Positions 33,205 to 45,591 are shown, counted from the stretch's first letter. The stretch is DNA of 47,678 nt from Pelargonium cotyledonis (GCA_036897625.1 JAYMTA010000064.1:1-47678), one strand, 5' to 3'. Translations and numbers: made by a program. The notes: a model not told the origin generated them from the letters alone.

Positions 33205-35454
33205 TCAGTCCATCGGCTGATCAGCCTCGGCGTACACAGTCTCGAGGTGGGCTTGCTCGGCTTCCTGCACCTCCTTCTCCGTCTTCCTCCCTTTCTTCGA
33301 CTTGTAGTACACGCTCATGAACGTTCCCACGGCTCTGTACTTCTTCCTGCACTGCTCGTAGAGCTCAGCATCGAACATTCTCCAGAAACTCTTCTCATTC
33401 AGCTCGGAAACTGCATATTGTGGCTGGAACCCGTGGTTTTCGATCAACCAGCTCTCCATCCTACGGACAGCCTCTGCACCATCGAACACCTCGCCCCTCA
33501 AGACAGGGCCAGGGGCATAGTAGACTCCAACATCTGTGTACATTTGTGCGTACTGAGTGTCTCCTTGCCTGCGATGTAGCTCGAAGCCTGGCTCGGGATA
33601 CACCATGGTTTTGACAGGAAGCTTGTACAGCCTGTGTGGGCAGAGCCAGATGGGGTATACCTACAAAATGAAGGCGAACAAAATATAAACATGCATCATA
33701 TAGACCTTAATCCGAACATTAAATATATTCCGTGAAACCTGGAAATCTCAATTTGGCAGGTTATTTTACATGTATAATCGCTAGCTTAGATATTTGTCGA
33801 TGAGTTTTTAGGAAGTTAGTCTATCCGCTACGGGTTCCTGCGTTTATCTATTTTTGATTGAAGCAAGACATTGGTATTTCATATTGTAATTCTTGTATTC
33901 ATTTAATTTTAAATATAGGGCATATTGGGAATTTCATACGCTATCTGAATGAATTTCAGTTTTTAAAATATTTCAATTTCTAGGAATTGAATTAACTCGC
34001 ATTTCAATTACTTCTCTCTCTCAATTTCTAGGAATTGAATTAACTCGCATTTCAATACATATATATATTTTCAAGGAACAAGTCCTATGTATACCCCTAT
34101 AAATACTGCAGATTGACCTGTCCTATAAATACTTTAGATAATGATTCAGATAAGTTGTTGCAAAGAGAAAAAGATGGTATAGTGACAGTAAAGGGTGTAC
34201 CTCCATCTCCCGGTGGACCCACTCTAGAGCATCCCCGACCTTGTAAAGAGGAACGAGCATGTCCTGAATGACGTGCATCTCATGGTAATAGTTTCTGATG
34301 GCTTCACCTTGAGTAGCTTTCAGCAACGAGACCTTTGGTGGCATCAACCAGCCAAACAGAAACCGGAACCACCATTGGTCTCCGAATGGAAGGATCAGCT
34401 TCCCCTCCCAGTACAAACATCTCGTGTGCCTGTGGTAATATTCACGGGTTGGGATGTACTCCACAAATTCCCCTCTCTTTAGAGCCGTTTGTGCGTGCTG
34501 GTAGAACCAGGGCTTGAACCACCACCCGACACTGTTGATCACGTTTCCTTTTTTCTTAGCTTCCTGTTTTGAAGCGTACCTTCCTGTCATGCACACACCT
34601 TCTTTGTCGTTGTAGATCATGGTTTCCACAAAGTCAGGAACTTTCTTGGGATTGTCTTGATCACCGTCTCTGGGTGCGAAGGAGTCCACGTAGCCTTGTG
34701 CGAGATCCTGAAGATTGCCCTTTACAGGTGTGTAGGTAAGCTTCATGTATTCCTTGATGGGTATGAGTTTGATCTCAGCAGAGACGAGAAGTCCGAGTGT
34801 ACCCTGAGACCACGGGATGGCATAGAAAAGATCGGAATATTCATTATCCTTTGTAGCTCTAACGACCTGCCCATCGGCCAAAACAATCTCGTAAGCCACA
34901 ACGGTATCAGAGAACAGCCCGTAGATGTGAGAGCTTCCTTCAATCCCGTACCCATTGATAAGGCCTCCAACAGTGAGATCATCGAGCTCAGCCACCACAG
35001 CAAGGGCAAGATTCAGTGGAACCGAAGCTCGGGTGATCTGTCCCATGTTGACGAGGGGTTCAACTCGTGCAATCATTCTCTCCTTGTTGATTTCGAGAAT
35101 ATTGCGGAATTCCGATAAATCAACCTCAAAATGGCGAGCACGCTTGTAGTCCACATTTCGCATTCCAACGGCAATCCAGGGTTTGCGGGCTGTGCAGACA
35201 AGGCCGTCCTTAGACGGGTTCCTCTTTTTGAGACGTTTCAATACCTTCATGACGTTTTCATCGTGCTCCTTCTGACGCTGGTTGTAGGACTTCATCTCGG
35301 ATCTGACATCCCCGAGATAGGTGAGGAAATAGAGCGTGAAGGAGATTGGGAGGACGACGAAAATAACAATGATCCATCGGAAGTTAACGAAATAGTCCAC
35401 CCATATCTTCTTCCTCTTTGGGCGTGGCTGAAAAGGGGTCTTAAGGTCTGTCAT
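33205..35454 (-). CDS. DWF1: Delta(24)-sterol reductase DWF1/DIMINUTO (DHCR24 family)
   Basis: FAD-dependent, NADPH-requiring enzyme that isomerises and reduces the C24(28) bond of 24-methylenecholesterol to give campesterol, the brassinosteroid precursor; ER membrane. Coding exons 35454-34201 and 33660-33205 total 1710 nt, 569 aa (Arabidopsis 561). A single N-terminal membrane anchor spans about residues 27-47 (WIIVIFVVLPISFTLYFLTY). The FAD-binding PCMH fold follows, with VEPLVNMGQI, LTVGGLINGYGIEGSS and SDTVVAYEIVLADG. The second exon encodes the conserved C-terminus (VYPIWLCPHRLYKLPVKT, YTDVGVYYAP, KSFWRMFDAELYEQ), where the family's calmodulin-binding region lies. The ATG follows a 23-nt second leader exon part (35477-35455) behind a 2.4 kb leader intron. 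Confidence 0.97.
33973..34056 (+). repeat. 48-bp direct duplication in DWF1 coding intron
   Basis: TCAATTTCTAGGAATTGAAT followed by TAACTCGCATTTCAAT occurs at 33973 and again at 34021, separated by a CT-rich tail. The copies are essentially identical, so the duplication is recent. Confidence 0.9.
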
Positions 35455-35689
35455 CGTACAAAGAAAAGGCTTTTCCGCTGAAAGAAAGATGAGAAAACTT
35501 GGTCAATTGATCAGAGTATGCATATTCAAGTTTCACATATATAAAGATGCATTAAACAGTGAAGAGTATGTGAAACTCAAAATACAAAGACGGTAGAAGA
35601 AAAAATTGCAGATTATGAATTAGCTTGAAAAACCAACAACACATAATGTCCCAGCTCCTAACATTTGAATGATTATTCAAAAAGAAACA

Positions 35690-37873
35690 CCATCTACTTA
35701 GAAACACAAATTTGAGATACAGAAATTGTGGATGTGGAACAAAAACCTTTACATTTCAACAAAAATCCAAGTCAGTAATTTTATTCCAAAGACATTTTCC
35801 TTTGAGAAAATACAAACCGTGAAAATCAACACTAAACAGTAACAGATAAAAAAATAACCCAGCTCCAAAGTGAAGAACGATAGGTTTTCCATTTCCTCTC
35901 AAATCTTCACTCTCTTTTCTCTTCTAATTTCTCAGAGCTAAGAATCATCCACAGTAGCAGAAAGAATCTACCAAACCAACACTATCAGAGACCATACTCC
36001 GAACTTTAGGTATAGAAACAAAGTTTCAGATGTGGAAAAAGAAAAAAAAAACACTAACAGTAAAAAATCCAAGCCTAACCAGACATCTCCCATGAATACT
36101 GAGAAAAATCACCAACAAACAGCAGAAGATACATAAACAAAAACTAAAATCTAACAGCTCCAGATAGAAGAACCAGAGCTTTTTCTCTAAAATATACAAC
36201 CCTTGTAGACGAACCACAAAACCCTACGTACAGTTTCAGTAACAAAAACCATAACAGTTCAAAAAGAAAAATCCAAGCCAGTAATTTCATTTTCTCAGCA
36301 ACCAAACATACATTTTCCTCAAAAAGAACTGAAAAAATCAACCATAAACAGTAATAGATATCAAAAATAAACTCAAACAGGTCCATAGTAAAGCACCATC
36401 AAAATTTCACTCTCTTTTCCCTTCTAATTTCTAGAACTCAGCAACTCACACTCATCTGCAAAATAGCAAAAATCTACAACAATCCTCAGAGACAAGCCAC
36501 AAAAACCTAGTCCCTTGGTAGAGAAACACAGTTGCGGATACAGAAAGTACAGATGCATAACAAGATCAACAACAGTTAAGAAAAACTCCAATCCAGTAAT
36601 TTCCTTTTCTCAGCAACCAAACACATATTTTCTTTCAAAAACTGACAAAAATCAACAATGACCAGAAACAGATACTAGAAAACAATAATCACACAGCTCC
36701 AGAGTGAGAAAAATCAAGAGATAGAGCCTGTCAGCTTGAGATAGCACCTATAGCAAATACACAAAATCCTAGGTACAGAAACACAGTTTCAGATACAGAA
36801 AATTTAGATGCAGAACAAGAACCACAACAGTCCACAAAAATCCAAGCCAGTAATTTCATTTTCTCAGCAACCTAACATACATTTTCCTTAAATAGAAAAA
36901 AAAATCAACAGTAAACAGCCACAGACAACAAAAAGAAGAATCAAACAGCTCCAGAGAGTGAAAATTTATGAGAAAAAGCTTCAGGTGGTATCTACAGCAA
37001 ATACACAAAAACCTTGGTAGAGAAACACAGTTTGAGATGCAGAAAACATACATGCGGAACAAGACCCATATCCAATCCAGTACTTTCATTTTCTCAGCAA
37101 CCAAACATACATTTTCCTTATATAAAAAGTGCGAAAATCAACAATAAACAGTAACAGACACCAAGAAGCAAGAATCAAACAGCTCCAGACAGAGAAAATT
37201 CAAGAGAAAAAGCTTCAGATATACCTACAGCAAATATACAATAACCTAGGTAGAGAAACACAGTTTCAGATGCAGTAAAGAAGAAAAAAGAAAACATAAC
37301 ACTCCTAAAATATACAACATATGCCATAAAATACAAGAATCAAACAGCTCCAGAGTGGGAAATTTCAAGAGATAGAGCATAAGATACTGCAGCAAATACA
37401 CAAAACCTTAAGTAAAGAAATACAGTCTCAGTAACAGAAAATACAGATGCAGAACCAGAATCACAACATTCCACAAAAATCCAAGCCAATAACTGCATTT
37501 TCTCAGCAACCACACATTATCCTTGAAACAAAGTGAAAGAAATCAACAATAAACAGAAATAAACACCAAAAAAACAAGAATCAAACAGCTCCAGAGAGAG
37601 AAAATTCAAGAGATAGAGCTTAATATACTGCAGCAAATACACAAAACCCTAAGTAGAGAAACACAGTTCCAGTTACATAAAACACAGGTGCAGAACAAGA
37701 ACCACAACATTTCACAAAAATCCAAGCCAGTAATTGCATTTTCTCAGCAACCAAACACGTTCTCCTCAAAAATAAGTTATGAAAATCAACAATAAACAGC
37801 AACAGACACCAAAACACAAGAATCAAACAGCTTCAGAGAGAGAAAATTCAGGAGAAAAAGCTTGAGACAGTAC
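35690..37873. repeat. Imperfect ~240-bp tandem array filling the DWF1 leader intron
   Basis: The anchor TTCTCAGCAACC (sense GGTTGCTGAGAA) occurs at about 36290, 36604, 36859, 37089, 37498 and 37740, with a decayed unit near 35775. A second anchor, AGCAAATACACAAAA, occurs at about 36750, 36992, 37228, 37387 and 37630, and a variant is at the real exon-1 donor (37871). Unit words in order: TCCAAGCCAGTAATTTCATT, CAACAATAAACAG, AATCAAACAGCTCCAGA, GAGAAAAAGCTTCAGAT. The array begins directly at the donor and fills nearly the whole 2.4 kb intron. Confidence 0.9.
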
Positions 37874-37968
37874 CTACAGCAAATGCAGTTCCGGCGACGG
37901 CTAGATCTGATCTCGCGGAGGAGGATGAGATAGTAGCAGCCACTACAGAGCTACTATCATGGTGAAGC
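37874..37968 (-). other. DWF1 non-coding leader exon
   Basis: The donor GCTGTAG|GTACTG lies at 37873-37872. The upstream exon includes a GATCAGATCTAGCCGTCGCC stretch. A TATA-like box sits 25-30 nt beyond the proposed transcription start near 37968. The matching acceptor TTTCAG|CGG is at 35479-35478. Confidence 0.65.
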
Positions 37969-37994
37969 ACAATGAAGAGAGTGGGAATCAGTGA

Positions 37995-38004
37995 TATTTA
38001 TAAA
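37995..38004 (-). promoter_or_regulatory. DWF1 TATA box
   Basis: TTTATAAATA on the minus strand. It is about 120 nt upstream of the leader-exon donor and correctly placed for a start near 37968. Confidence 0.6.
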
Positions 38005-38009
38005 CAAAT

Positions 38010-40867
38010 AATGAAAACAAAGCAAAATTTACAAAATTAAATAAAAGCAATATTTTGTTTTTGCACTGTGATCCAGAATGGTCGATTCTGTATTTTTTTT
38101 GTGCCCATTTGAGATTTGGATAGATTTTTTATTCTAATTTGGTCCTTTAGTTTCTATTTTAAGCTATTGGGGTCTTCAACTTAATTATTCTTCCAATTTA
38201 GTCATTGTATTTAGACATTAGAGCTAGACATTTGAAGAATCTGAAACCGCGGGCATCTAAAATCCGACCCAAAAGTTTACAGGTTTGGGTCACATAAAAT
38301 GGAGATTGCCAACATTGTTGTTAGGTCGGATTTAGCGCGAACAAAATGTGGGGCAAGTTGGGCTAAAGCCACATAACTCGTCCATTTACACACAAAAATC
38401 AATTATGCTTCGACAACTTATGGCTTGAAACTTGCAAATCGAACAAATTCACATGCATCCCATTTAAATCGGGTTTCGGTTAGGAATTTGTAAAACAAAC
38501 ACAGAGAAAAAACAAACGAAACTCTAATAGTCCAAAATTCGAACATAAGTGAACGTCTCTGATAGCAAATGGATTAGTCTTTGTCAAATTCAACGCGAGC
38601 AAATTTGCTTCTTCTTTTTTTTTTTTTTTTGTCTTCAGATTCGACTTGAAACGTGCAATCCACAACGTTTTTTATCGTATTCAAGTTATGTTATTTCACC
38701 TCCGACCCGAAACTCGAATCACAAACTTTCACCTAATATCAAATTTACCAGCTACTTTAGAATCATTTTTTGAAAAATAAATTCATTTAAATTAAGTTTT
38801 ATTTTATCCACAAAATTTAGTCAAATCTATACAAAAATTTGTCGTCTTTACAACAAAAAATAACTCAGAAATCGATAACAGATCACAAATGTCACCACCA
38901 ACCCAGTTTGCGATTCGCTGGCGGGCATGTGATGTGGATCCATGTGATAAAATATGTCAGATTTTTTTTCAAATTCTATTAATTAATTAATCAATACGTG
39001 CAAAATAATCTAGCAAATAATTAACTAATAGTACAAAAAATTTGAATCTGAATTTCTGAAAGATGCTTTTGAATATTGATCATTATTACAGTGGACTTTA
39101 CAGTGGCTTTTGGGAAGTGGGAAAATTAGAGAAAATTAGGTGGGAAATTTTATGGGGATTGAAAGTTATGCTAGTAATTAAATTATAAAGTTGAGTGTGT
39201 CAAAAAAAATTATAAAGTTGAGAAAACGTCTTAATTGGAACTGACAAATTGGTTAACAGTTCAAAAGTTGAGTAGATATGACAATTTAATTTGAATTTAA
39301 CGGACATTAATATTTTCGATGAAAATTTTATTAGAAAACGGAGCAAAATATGAGATAAAATGTATTTATGATAGAGAAACAGAACAACTACAACACGTCA
39401 TGGAGTTCATACTAATAAAAACTAAAGAATGTGAATATTTGAACTTTATGTTCGAGTCTAAGTCTGAATCAAAAACAGTTTTGATATCATCTGAAATTTT
39501 AATAATGAGCTATATATAATAACTTTGACTTTCACTACTAAACGATAAATATTGTTAGTATGATTTCACTTGCACTATTTTATGTAATCACTTTACTTTA
39601 TATTTTTCAAATGTAGGACACATATCACCCACCTCAACACGACGAAGATGATTTAATAATTTCGTATAGTTTGAATGACGTTTTGTTTACTCAAGTGACT
39701 AAATTGGTTTATAAATAATTGAGGTGTTACAAAAAAAACATTATAATTTTATTTTGTTGTTTTACTCTTGAATGTCTCTAAAATAATTTGTGTCCAAATT
39801 AGTATTACTTCTCCTTTTACACTCAACTGTATGAAAAGAACCTTATCAGATTACTAGGGGGACCATCATGATCATCCCAAGTTGTACGATCAAGCAAAGA
39901 ATCCGAAGCTCGAGCAACCGAATGAGCCACTGAATTCGTTGAACGTTTTATAATACACAAAACAAGTGTGGCTCTTGAGATTTTGATTTGGTTGCGGGTT
40001 TTGAAAATAAATTGTGCGGGTTTAGATTACTCGGTTTGACCTAAAAGCTACTCGGGTATAATTTTTGTGTGGTGAACTCGTAAAATGTGAGTCAAATTTA
40101 AATTCTATGCGGATTTGAATCAAAGTTATCAAAGTTTCATATTATTTTAATTTGGTCTGTCAATTATATTATTTTGTTTTGAATTGGTCTTATGCATAAC
40201 GTTGTCGTAAAATTAGTCTAACCAGACAATTTTTGTTGTTTTGACCAATTGTTGTTAACGTGACAACCGCTTAAGCTAACTAATTTACGAATGAAACTAT
40301 TTGTTTTGAAACAAAAATGATGTAATTGAGTTGACACGACATTCACGTCTCTCAATTGTATAACTTTATCCCGTTTCAGTTTTATTACAAACCCGGACGT
40401 TTTCGGGCTGCCTCTAATAACCAACGAATGGCAAGTACTTTTCCTTGTGGATTAACATCAACCTAATTTGATAACACCAGTTGTACTTTGACACCAACTA
40501 AAACAACGAGAATCGTTTGAGAATCAAATTGAGTACGACGTCGTCGAAGAAAAACAAAATAAATAGGTATGAGTACCTAATCGAACAATTTTCTTTGACG
40601 AACAGAATTTACGAGAATATTTTGATATTTTTCACTCTTGATTTACACTGAAAATTCTATATATTTTGACCACCAACAGGTAAATGTGAACCTATTTAAT
40701 TAAGGACTTGGATATACTGATATACACTAGTTATTACAATAAAAATGTGACTAAAAAAATTCAAAATTTGGGCCGCCAACAAAACATTTTTCTCTGCCAG
40801 AAACTCTGAATATACAGATAACGAATCAGAACAAAATCCAGTTTCCTGGGCATTTTCTTGCATCTTC
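38010..40867. other. 2.9 kb spacer between DWF1 promoter and NTMC2T5 stop
   Basis: No gene recognised. A repeat-like block (about 38217-38760) begins TAGAGCTAGACATTTGAAG and ends near TTTACCAGCTACTTTA (roughly its inverse), with GACCCGAAACTCGAATC words; a hAT-like relic is likely. A T-rich run lies at about 38612-38630. About 39930-40090 holds another GCGGGTTT-type fragment. The rest is AT-rich and featureless. Short ORFs show no protein-like composition. Confidence 0.5.
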
Positions 40868-43800
40868 TCAAGGATTGAAGAAACCCAAGTCGCCCATGTT
40901 GATCGCAATGAGCACAGCTATGCTCGTGATCACGGCGAGCCAAACTAATGCTGATCCTGCAAATTAAGATAGGATAGTGTATCAGAGGCAATGTAATTTA
41001 CCAAAACGTATAACTAGAGATGATAGTTCATGAATTAGTATTAAGGGTGACAATGCGGGTCATGAGCTGTGTCACGACACAAACACAAGTTTAAGTAAAG
41101 TTCATCTTCACCGGGTTTGTGATTTCGTGTCGACCAGCTCAACCTATTTTATAATCGGGTAGCTTTCCTGATGAACCCGCTTAACCCACCTAACAATTTA
41201 ATTTAACAGGTAGTGTATCCCATTTAAGACACATTTAAGGATAGAAGTATAATTTTTGAAACATGATCACGTAAAAGTTGGTAGGTTTTCAATAGTTTGG
41301 GGACCATTTTAGCAGAAAAATAGCAAAGGGACCGGACTGGTCAAGTCCAGATAGTTCAGGGGATCATTTTGATAGCGTTTTCTTTAATTAAAATGACTCG
41401 CTATCAACACAATGTGTTTGAAAATGTATATTCTATAGGTTATTAATAGATAATACGACCCATTTAATTATACTAGCTACAAGGATCAAACGGGTTTGAC
41501 ACGAACACAACATGGTTAGCAAGTTATTCGTGTTAAGTCACAAGTCAGGACTCAGATTAGTAAATTACCAACCCTACATGTAGAGAAATATATACCTTTC
41601 GAAGCTTCAGAACCTTTATCGGGACCAGAAGAATTGGAATTGTTGTTCAGACCGCGTGATCCTGAAATGACCGACCCTTTTGAGGAATCATTCGAAACCT
41701 TGGAATATCCGGCTTCAGATGCTACTATTCCCTGAAACTCCTCACTGACGATCAAAGCCGCTAGAACATCCATAAACGACTCTTGACCTCTTTCTCTTGA
41801 AAAGTCCCTTTGAACCTGTTCATAACTCGTACTTGGTTCGTCCGAATCAGACAGGTCATCGTCTGAAACGTCTGTTACAGTAGATTTCACCTCGGTTCTG
41901 TCATCCTCTTCGTCCTCAACGTATGCTTTATATGTCAATCGAAGTAGAATTTGTCCGGAAGACCTATTTCTAAGAATTCCCCAACCTCCTCGCAGATCCA
42001 CAATCCTGTCTGTAGGTACAGTGTCTTTCAAAGATGCAAGGTCAACCTGGAAATAATATCCGTCGAATTAGAAAACTACTTGATGGAGAATAGTGGAATA
42101 CAATAAAATATAGGGGGAAATCGACATGTTGTAAGCAAACTAGCAAAAGCTAGAAGAACAACAGTACAATCAACATCACAAGAACAATGAGTACATATAT
42201 ATATATATATATATCTATCTGCTTTTCCGAGCTATGAATTGGGCCGACAATTTGGGTTTTGAATCTAAAAATACCCGACCGTGCAATAGGTGTGGGTTTT
42301 ACATAAAATATGTGCAAGATGCCCAGTCCGATCCACATTTTTCACAAGGTAAACTTGGCCTGACCCAGAAATTCAGGCCAGATTGCGGTCGGAGGGCATC
42401 CACATATTCGGGTCCAAATTGCTGGCTCTAGCAATTAATAACATGAAATGAAATGGGCTGTCCAATGTGAGGCTCCCGCCACTTTGGGCTCTAAGGGTAA
42501 TTTACATACACAGCCTTACCCCTATTTTACACAAGGGTTGTTTCATTTACTCAAACCCGTGATATTTAGTTCATAAAGCAACAACCTTAATTTTGCATCA
42601 AGACCCACCACCTTCGAATTCTTATCGAGACCCCCTAGACTAGATTACTTTCCACTCAAAGAACATATACTACAAGTACCGACCTAATTAAAGCAATGAC
42701 ATTAATTCCATTGATACTCTTTAAGCTGTCATAACTCAACGCGCATAAAATTAAATCCTTCACTTGGGTGTGGACATTACCTCTCCAGTACCAATAGTTA
42801 AATCTACAAATCCGAGGGAGTCCTTCACTTGGATGAGTAATTTCTGTTTTTTGGGGTTAGCCACGAGCATATGAAAATCCTGCCAACCATCACAAAAAAA
42901 AAAAAAAAAAAGAAAAAAAAAGAAAAAAAAAGAGGCTTTTTTTAGACTAGAAACGATTTATAAATACCATGAAGTTTGCCATATATTGAGCAGATAGATC
43001 CAGCATAATATGAGGCTAAAATGCATAGAAGCTTCACCTGATTCCAAATCGGCTCGCCAGGAGGTCCAATAACGGTAGTTTGGCTGTTCTTTTTACTGCG
43101 TATAATTTGATCTCCCAAGTTTAAAGTAACATATGGATCCGTTTTACCTGAAACATAACAATTACATAGAAGTCGTGGGACGTGAGATCAATGAAAAGAT
43201 CAGTACATCTAGATAAATTGGTTCATGGGATGGTTGTAAACTATGTAGCTTTCACTAATTCAATAAGCTCTGAAGCTCAATGGAACCTTCTTTTAAAAAG
43301 TAAAAATGTAAATATTAATAGTGAATTTTTTTTACCGAAGATATAAGAAAGTTTCCGAGCATCCACGAGAGTAGCTGATAATTCTCCAACAAAATCCTTG
43401 TTTCCTTCTTGTGTTTCTCCTTGTTTGAAGTCAATTTTAATGGGGCCAACAGCTCTACCCTTTTGAAAATCTAAAACTATTTTCTTTGGCCGTACAAATA
43501 ATCGAGGTAAATCCACGGTAAGAAGTTTTGTCAAAAACCTACACATAATAGTCCAAGATTTCCGTTAACATATGAAGTAAGACAACCACCATTCAAAGAT
43601 AGTGCCACTGAATTGCACGGATAATTACATATACGAGATTAACTTACATTGAGAGAACAGGAATTGCTGGTATTCCACAATGCATGCACAAGAGAGGCAC
43701 AAAAAAAGAAGGAAACATGAGTCAATATCTTTGAAGTTAGACGACATATCTAGAGAATAAATTATAATAGAAAATAACTAAATTCCAACCAAGATATGCA

Positions 43801-45591
43801 ATATAAGATCATGCTCCATTTAGCAATTTTAGAACATGTAAGTAATGTGTGAAATTCATTAGAATATGAAAACTTGGCTCATCCAGTCCCCAACAGTTGA
43901 AGCTTTGAAAGAACAAACATCAAATAGCAGATTGAGAGATACTGAGCCCAAAATAACCATTGAAAAGAATTCAAACTCTACATTCAGTATCATATTATTT
44001 GCAAAAGCGTAACCCATGAACATAATAAAATACTTCCATGGAAAAAGCCAAGGTACTTTCCTAGATACTAAGGTCGATTGGTACTGGCATACAAAGAAAC
44101 TAAGTTATATTCAACGCTCATTATTAACCCACTTTTGGTTTCATGTAGTTGTCTTCATGTAAGTAACTTTAAATGTATGCAAGTAATCGCAATAACTCTT
44201 TGAGAACATGAAACTATATGTACCCATCAAATTGAATAAGCGGAATGGTGACAGTTCAAACTTGATCTTTGGAAGAGAGACAAAAGCCCATGATACAGCT
44301 CCAACCCAAGGCTCTGTTGGTATCAATCGCAATTTGACCCAAAGCTCCCCATCAATGTCAAAATCCCGTATACCAACTGGCACAACAATTGGAAAAAGGC
44401 CAAATTTTAATGACAGCATTAACAGCATGCGAGCACCCCCGGTATATCGTATGCCTATTTGGTACCTAGATGACAAGTCAGAGCAATCATATAAGTAAGA
44501 TGCAACATTACGATAAGATACATAATTTATTAAACAAAGACAAAATTCATACAAACTTTATATGATCATAGATAGGTCCATCAATGCATTGAATTTTGCA
44601 AAGAACATTTCAGCACCTTTTTTTTATTATTATTATTATTTTTTTGTTATCTTTACCTTCGTATTAGATATGTAAGGCATGGTTTAGTGACAACAATTAT
44701 GGCATAGCAGTTAAAGCTAAGAAATGTTCATTTCTGTTCACATAAATTTCCAACACAGAGTTCAAGGATAAAGTACAAAACTTACTGCAAATCATTGACT
44801 CTCCGGGAAGTCCTGCGCTCCACATTTCGAACCGACAAAGGCTCGTCCCCTAACGAAAACTGCTTAATTTCAACTCTCTCAACATAATCAGGCTTCTGTA
44901 AGTTATCGATAACCGGCTGAAGCAACCCGATGAGCCAATTCTCAATCCCACCTCTATAGACCTTCCACAACTTCCCCAACACCATGTTGACCCATTCCAC
45001 CGATTCTTTCCTCTGCAAGTCCTTCTCCAAGAACAGCGAAAAGCTCGTGGGCACTTGAGGCCACACACCACCACCTTGCTTCCCTTCACCGCCACCCGAT
45101 TTGCTCTTCTTTCTCGAAGTCCAAAGCTTATCAAACACAACCCCAACAAAGAAAAAGAACACAAACAGCCCAACTATGTTCCGATTAATGGGAGGTGCCG
45201 GAATGGGGTGAATCACTCCTAACTGAGTCCTAAGCTTATCTACAATGGGGTCTTCACGAAAGTCAGCAAAATTCGAAACCGTTGACTCTTTGGAGAGCTC
45301 TTCTCTATCTAATTCATTCGAAAACCGATTCACCACTATGTTCTTAGCGCCAAGTCTAGCTGAATTAGCGATTCCTATGCTCAAATTGCGGGTTCCACCG
45401 TCTCCGGATACCGCGCAGGCACGAAATCCCCATTTCGGGTGGCGCAAAAAGCTCGATACAAGCTTCTTTCTTCTACGCTTCAAAAAACGAAACGATTGGG
45501 ATGTCTGGTTGCTGACGAGACCAGCCCTGCTACATGGGCAGCAGAGCTGAGTGAATAATTCAAAGCTCGCATAAGCTGATTGCGAAATCAT
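40868..45591 (-). CDS. NTMC2T5: NTMC2T5-type SMP-C2 membrane lipid-binding protein
   Basis: N-terminal-TM-C2 (synaptotagmin-like) protein; SMP domains move lipids between apposed membranes. Exons in order: 45591-44786, 44465-44224, 43666-43648, 43538-43336, 43147-43038, 42879-42781, 42046-41596, 40956-40868; 2019 nt, 672 aa. A basic, Ser-rich N-terminus reaching FRACAVSG (about residue 60) looks like a chloroplast transit peptide. A membrane segment follows at about 139-154 (IVGLFVFFFFVGVVF), then the SMP domain (SVEWVNMVLGKLWKVY through FELSPFRLFNLM and TKLLTVDLPRLFVRPKK). The C2 domain has KTDPYVTLNLGDQ, EPIWNQDFHMLV and LLIQVKD. An acidic, Ser-rich tail and a C-terminal hydrophobic anchor (ALVWLAVITSIAVLIAI) end the protein. 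Exon 3 is a 19-nt micro-exon. Plastid location is inferred. Confidence 0.93.
41045..41575. repeat. Dispersed element with nested insertion, NTMC2T5 last intron
   Basis: Outer ends are TAAGGGTGACAATGCGGGTC and, inverted from the right, TAGGGTTGGTAATTTACTAA, with CACGACACAAACACAAG / GACACGAACACAACATGG inside. About 41217-41395 looks like a separate insertion (GTTTGGGGACCATTTTAGCA, GTTCAGGGGATCATTTTGAT) of a type resembling the element at 2407-2631. Confidence 0.5.
42190..42430. repeat. (TA)n tract and hAT-like CCCGACC repeat in NTMC2T5 intron 6
   Basis: An (AT)n microsatellite (about 42194-42213) is followed by an element with ends GAGCTATGAATTGGGCCGAC and, inverted, TAGAGCCAGCAATTTGGACC, resembling the hAT-like MITE at 30400-30595. 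No clear 8-bp duplication. Confidence 0.5.
42480..42660. repeat. GGGTAATTTACATACACAGC-type dispersed repeat in NTMC2T5 intron 6
   Basis: Contains GGGTAATTTACATACACAGC, CCTTACCCCTATTTTACAC and AAGACCCACCACC, words often found in intronic plant repeats. There are no clear ends. It is noted because it explains much of the intron length. Confidence 0.35.
42892..42933. repeat. A-rich tract (polypyrimidine tract of NTMC2T5 intron 5)
   Basis: Runs of A interrupted by single G on the plus strand. On the transcribed strand this is a long T tract 10-50 nt upstream of the exon-6 acceptor (42881-42880), so it acts as the polypyrimidine tract. Confidence 0.8.

Noticed and set aside
34657-35481. Plus-strand ORFs of 116-153 codons opposite DWF1
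   Set aside because: Shadows of the strongly coding DWF1 exon on the other strand.
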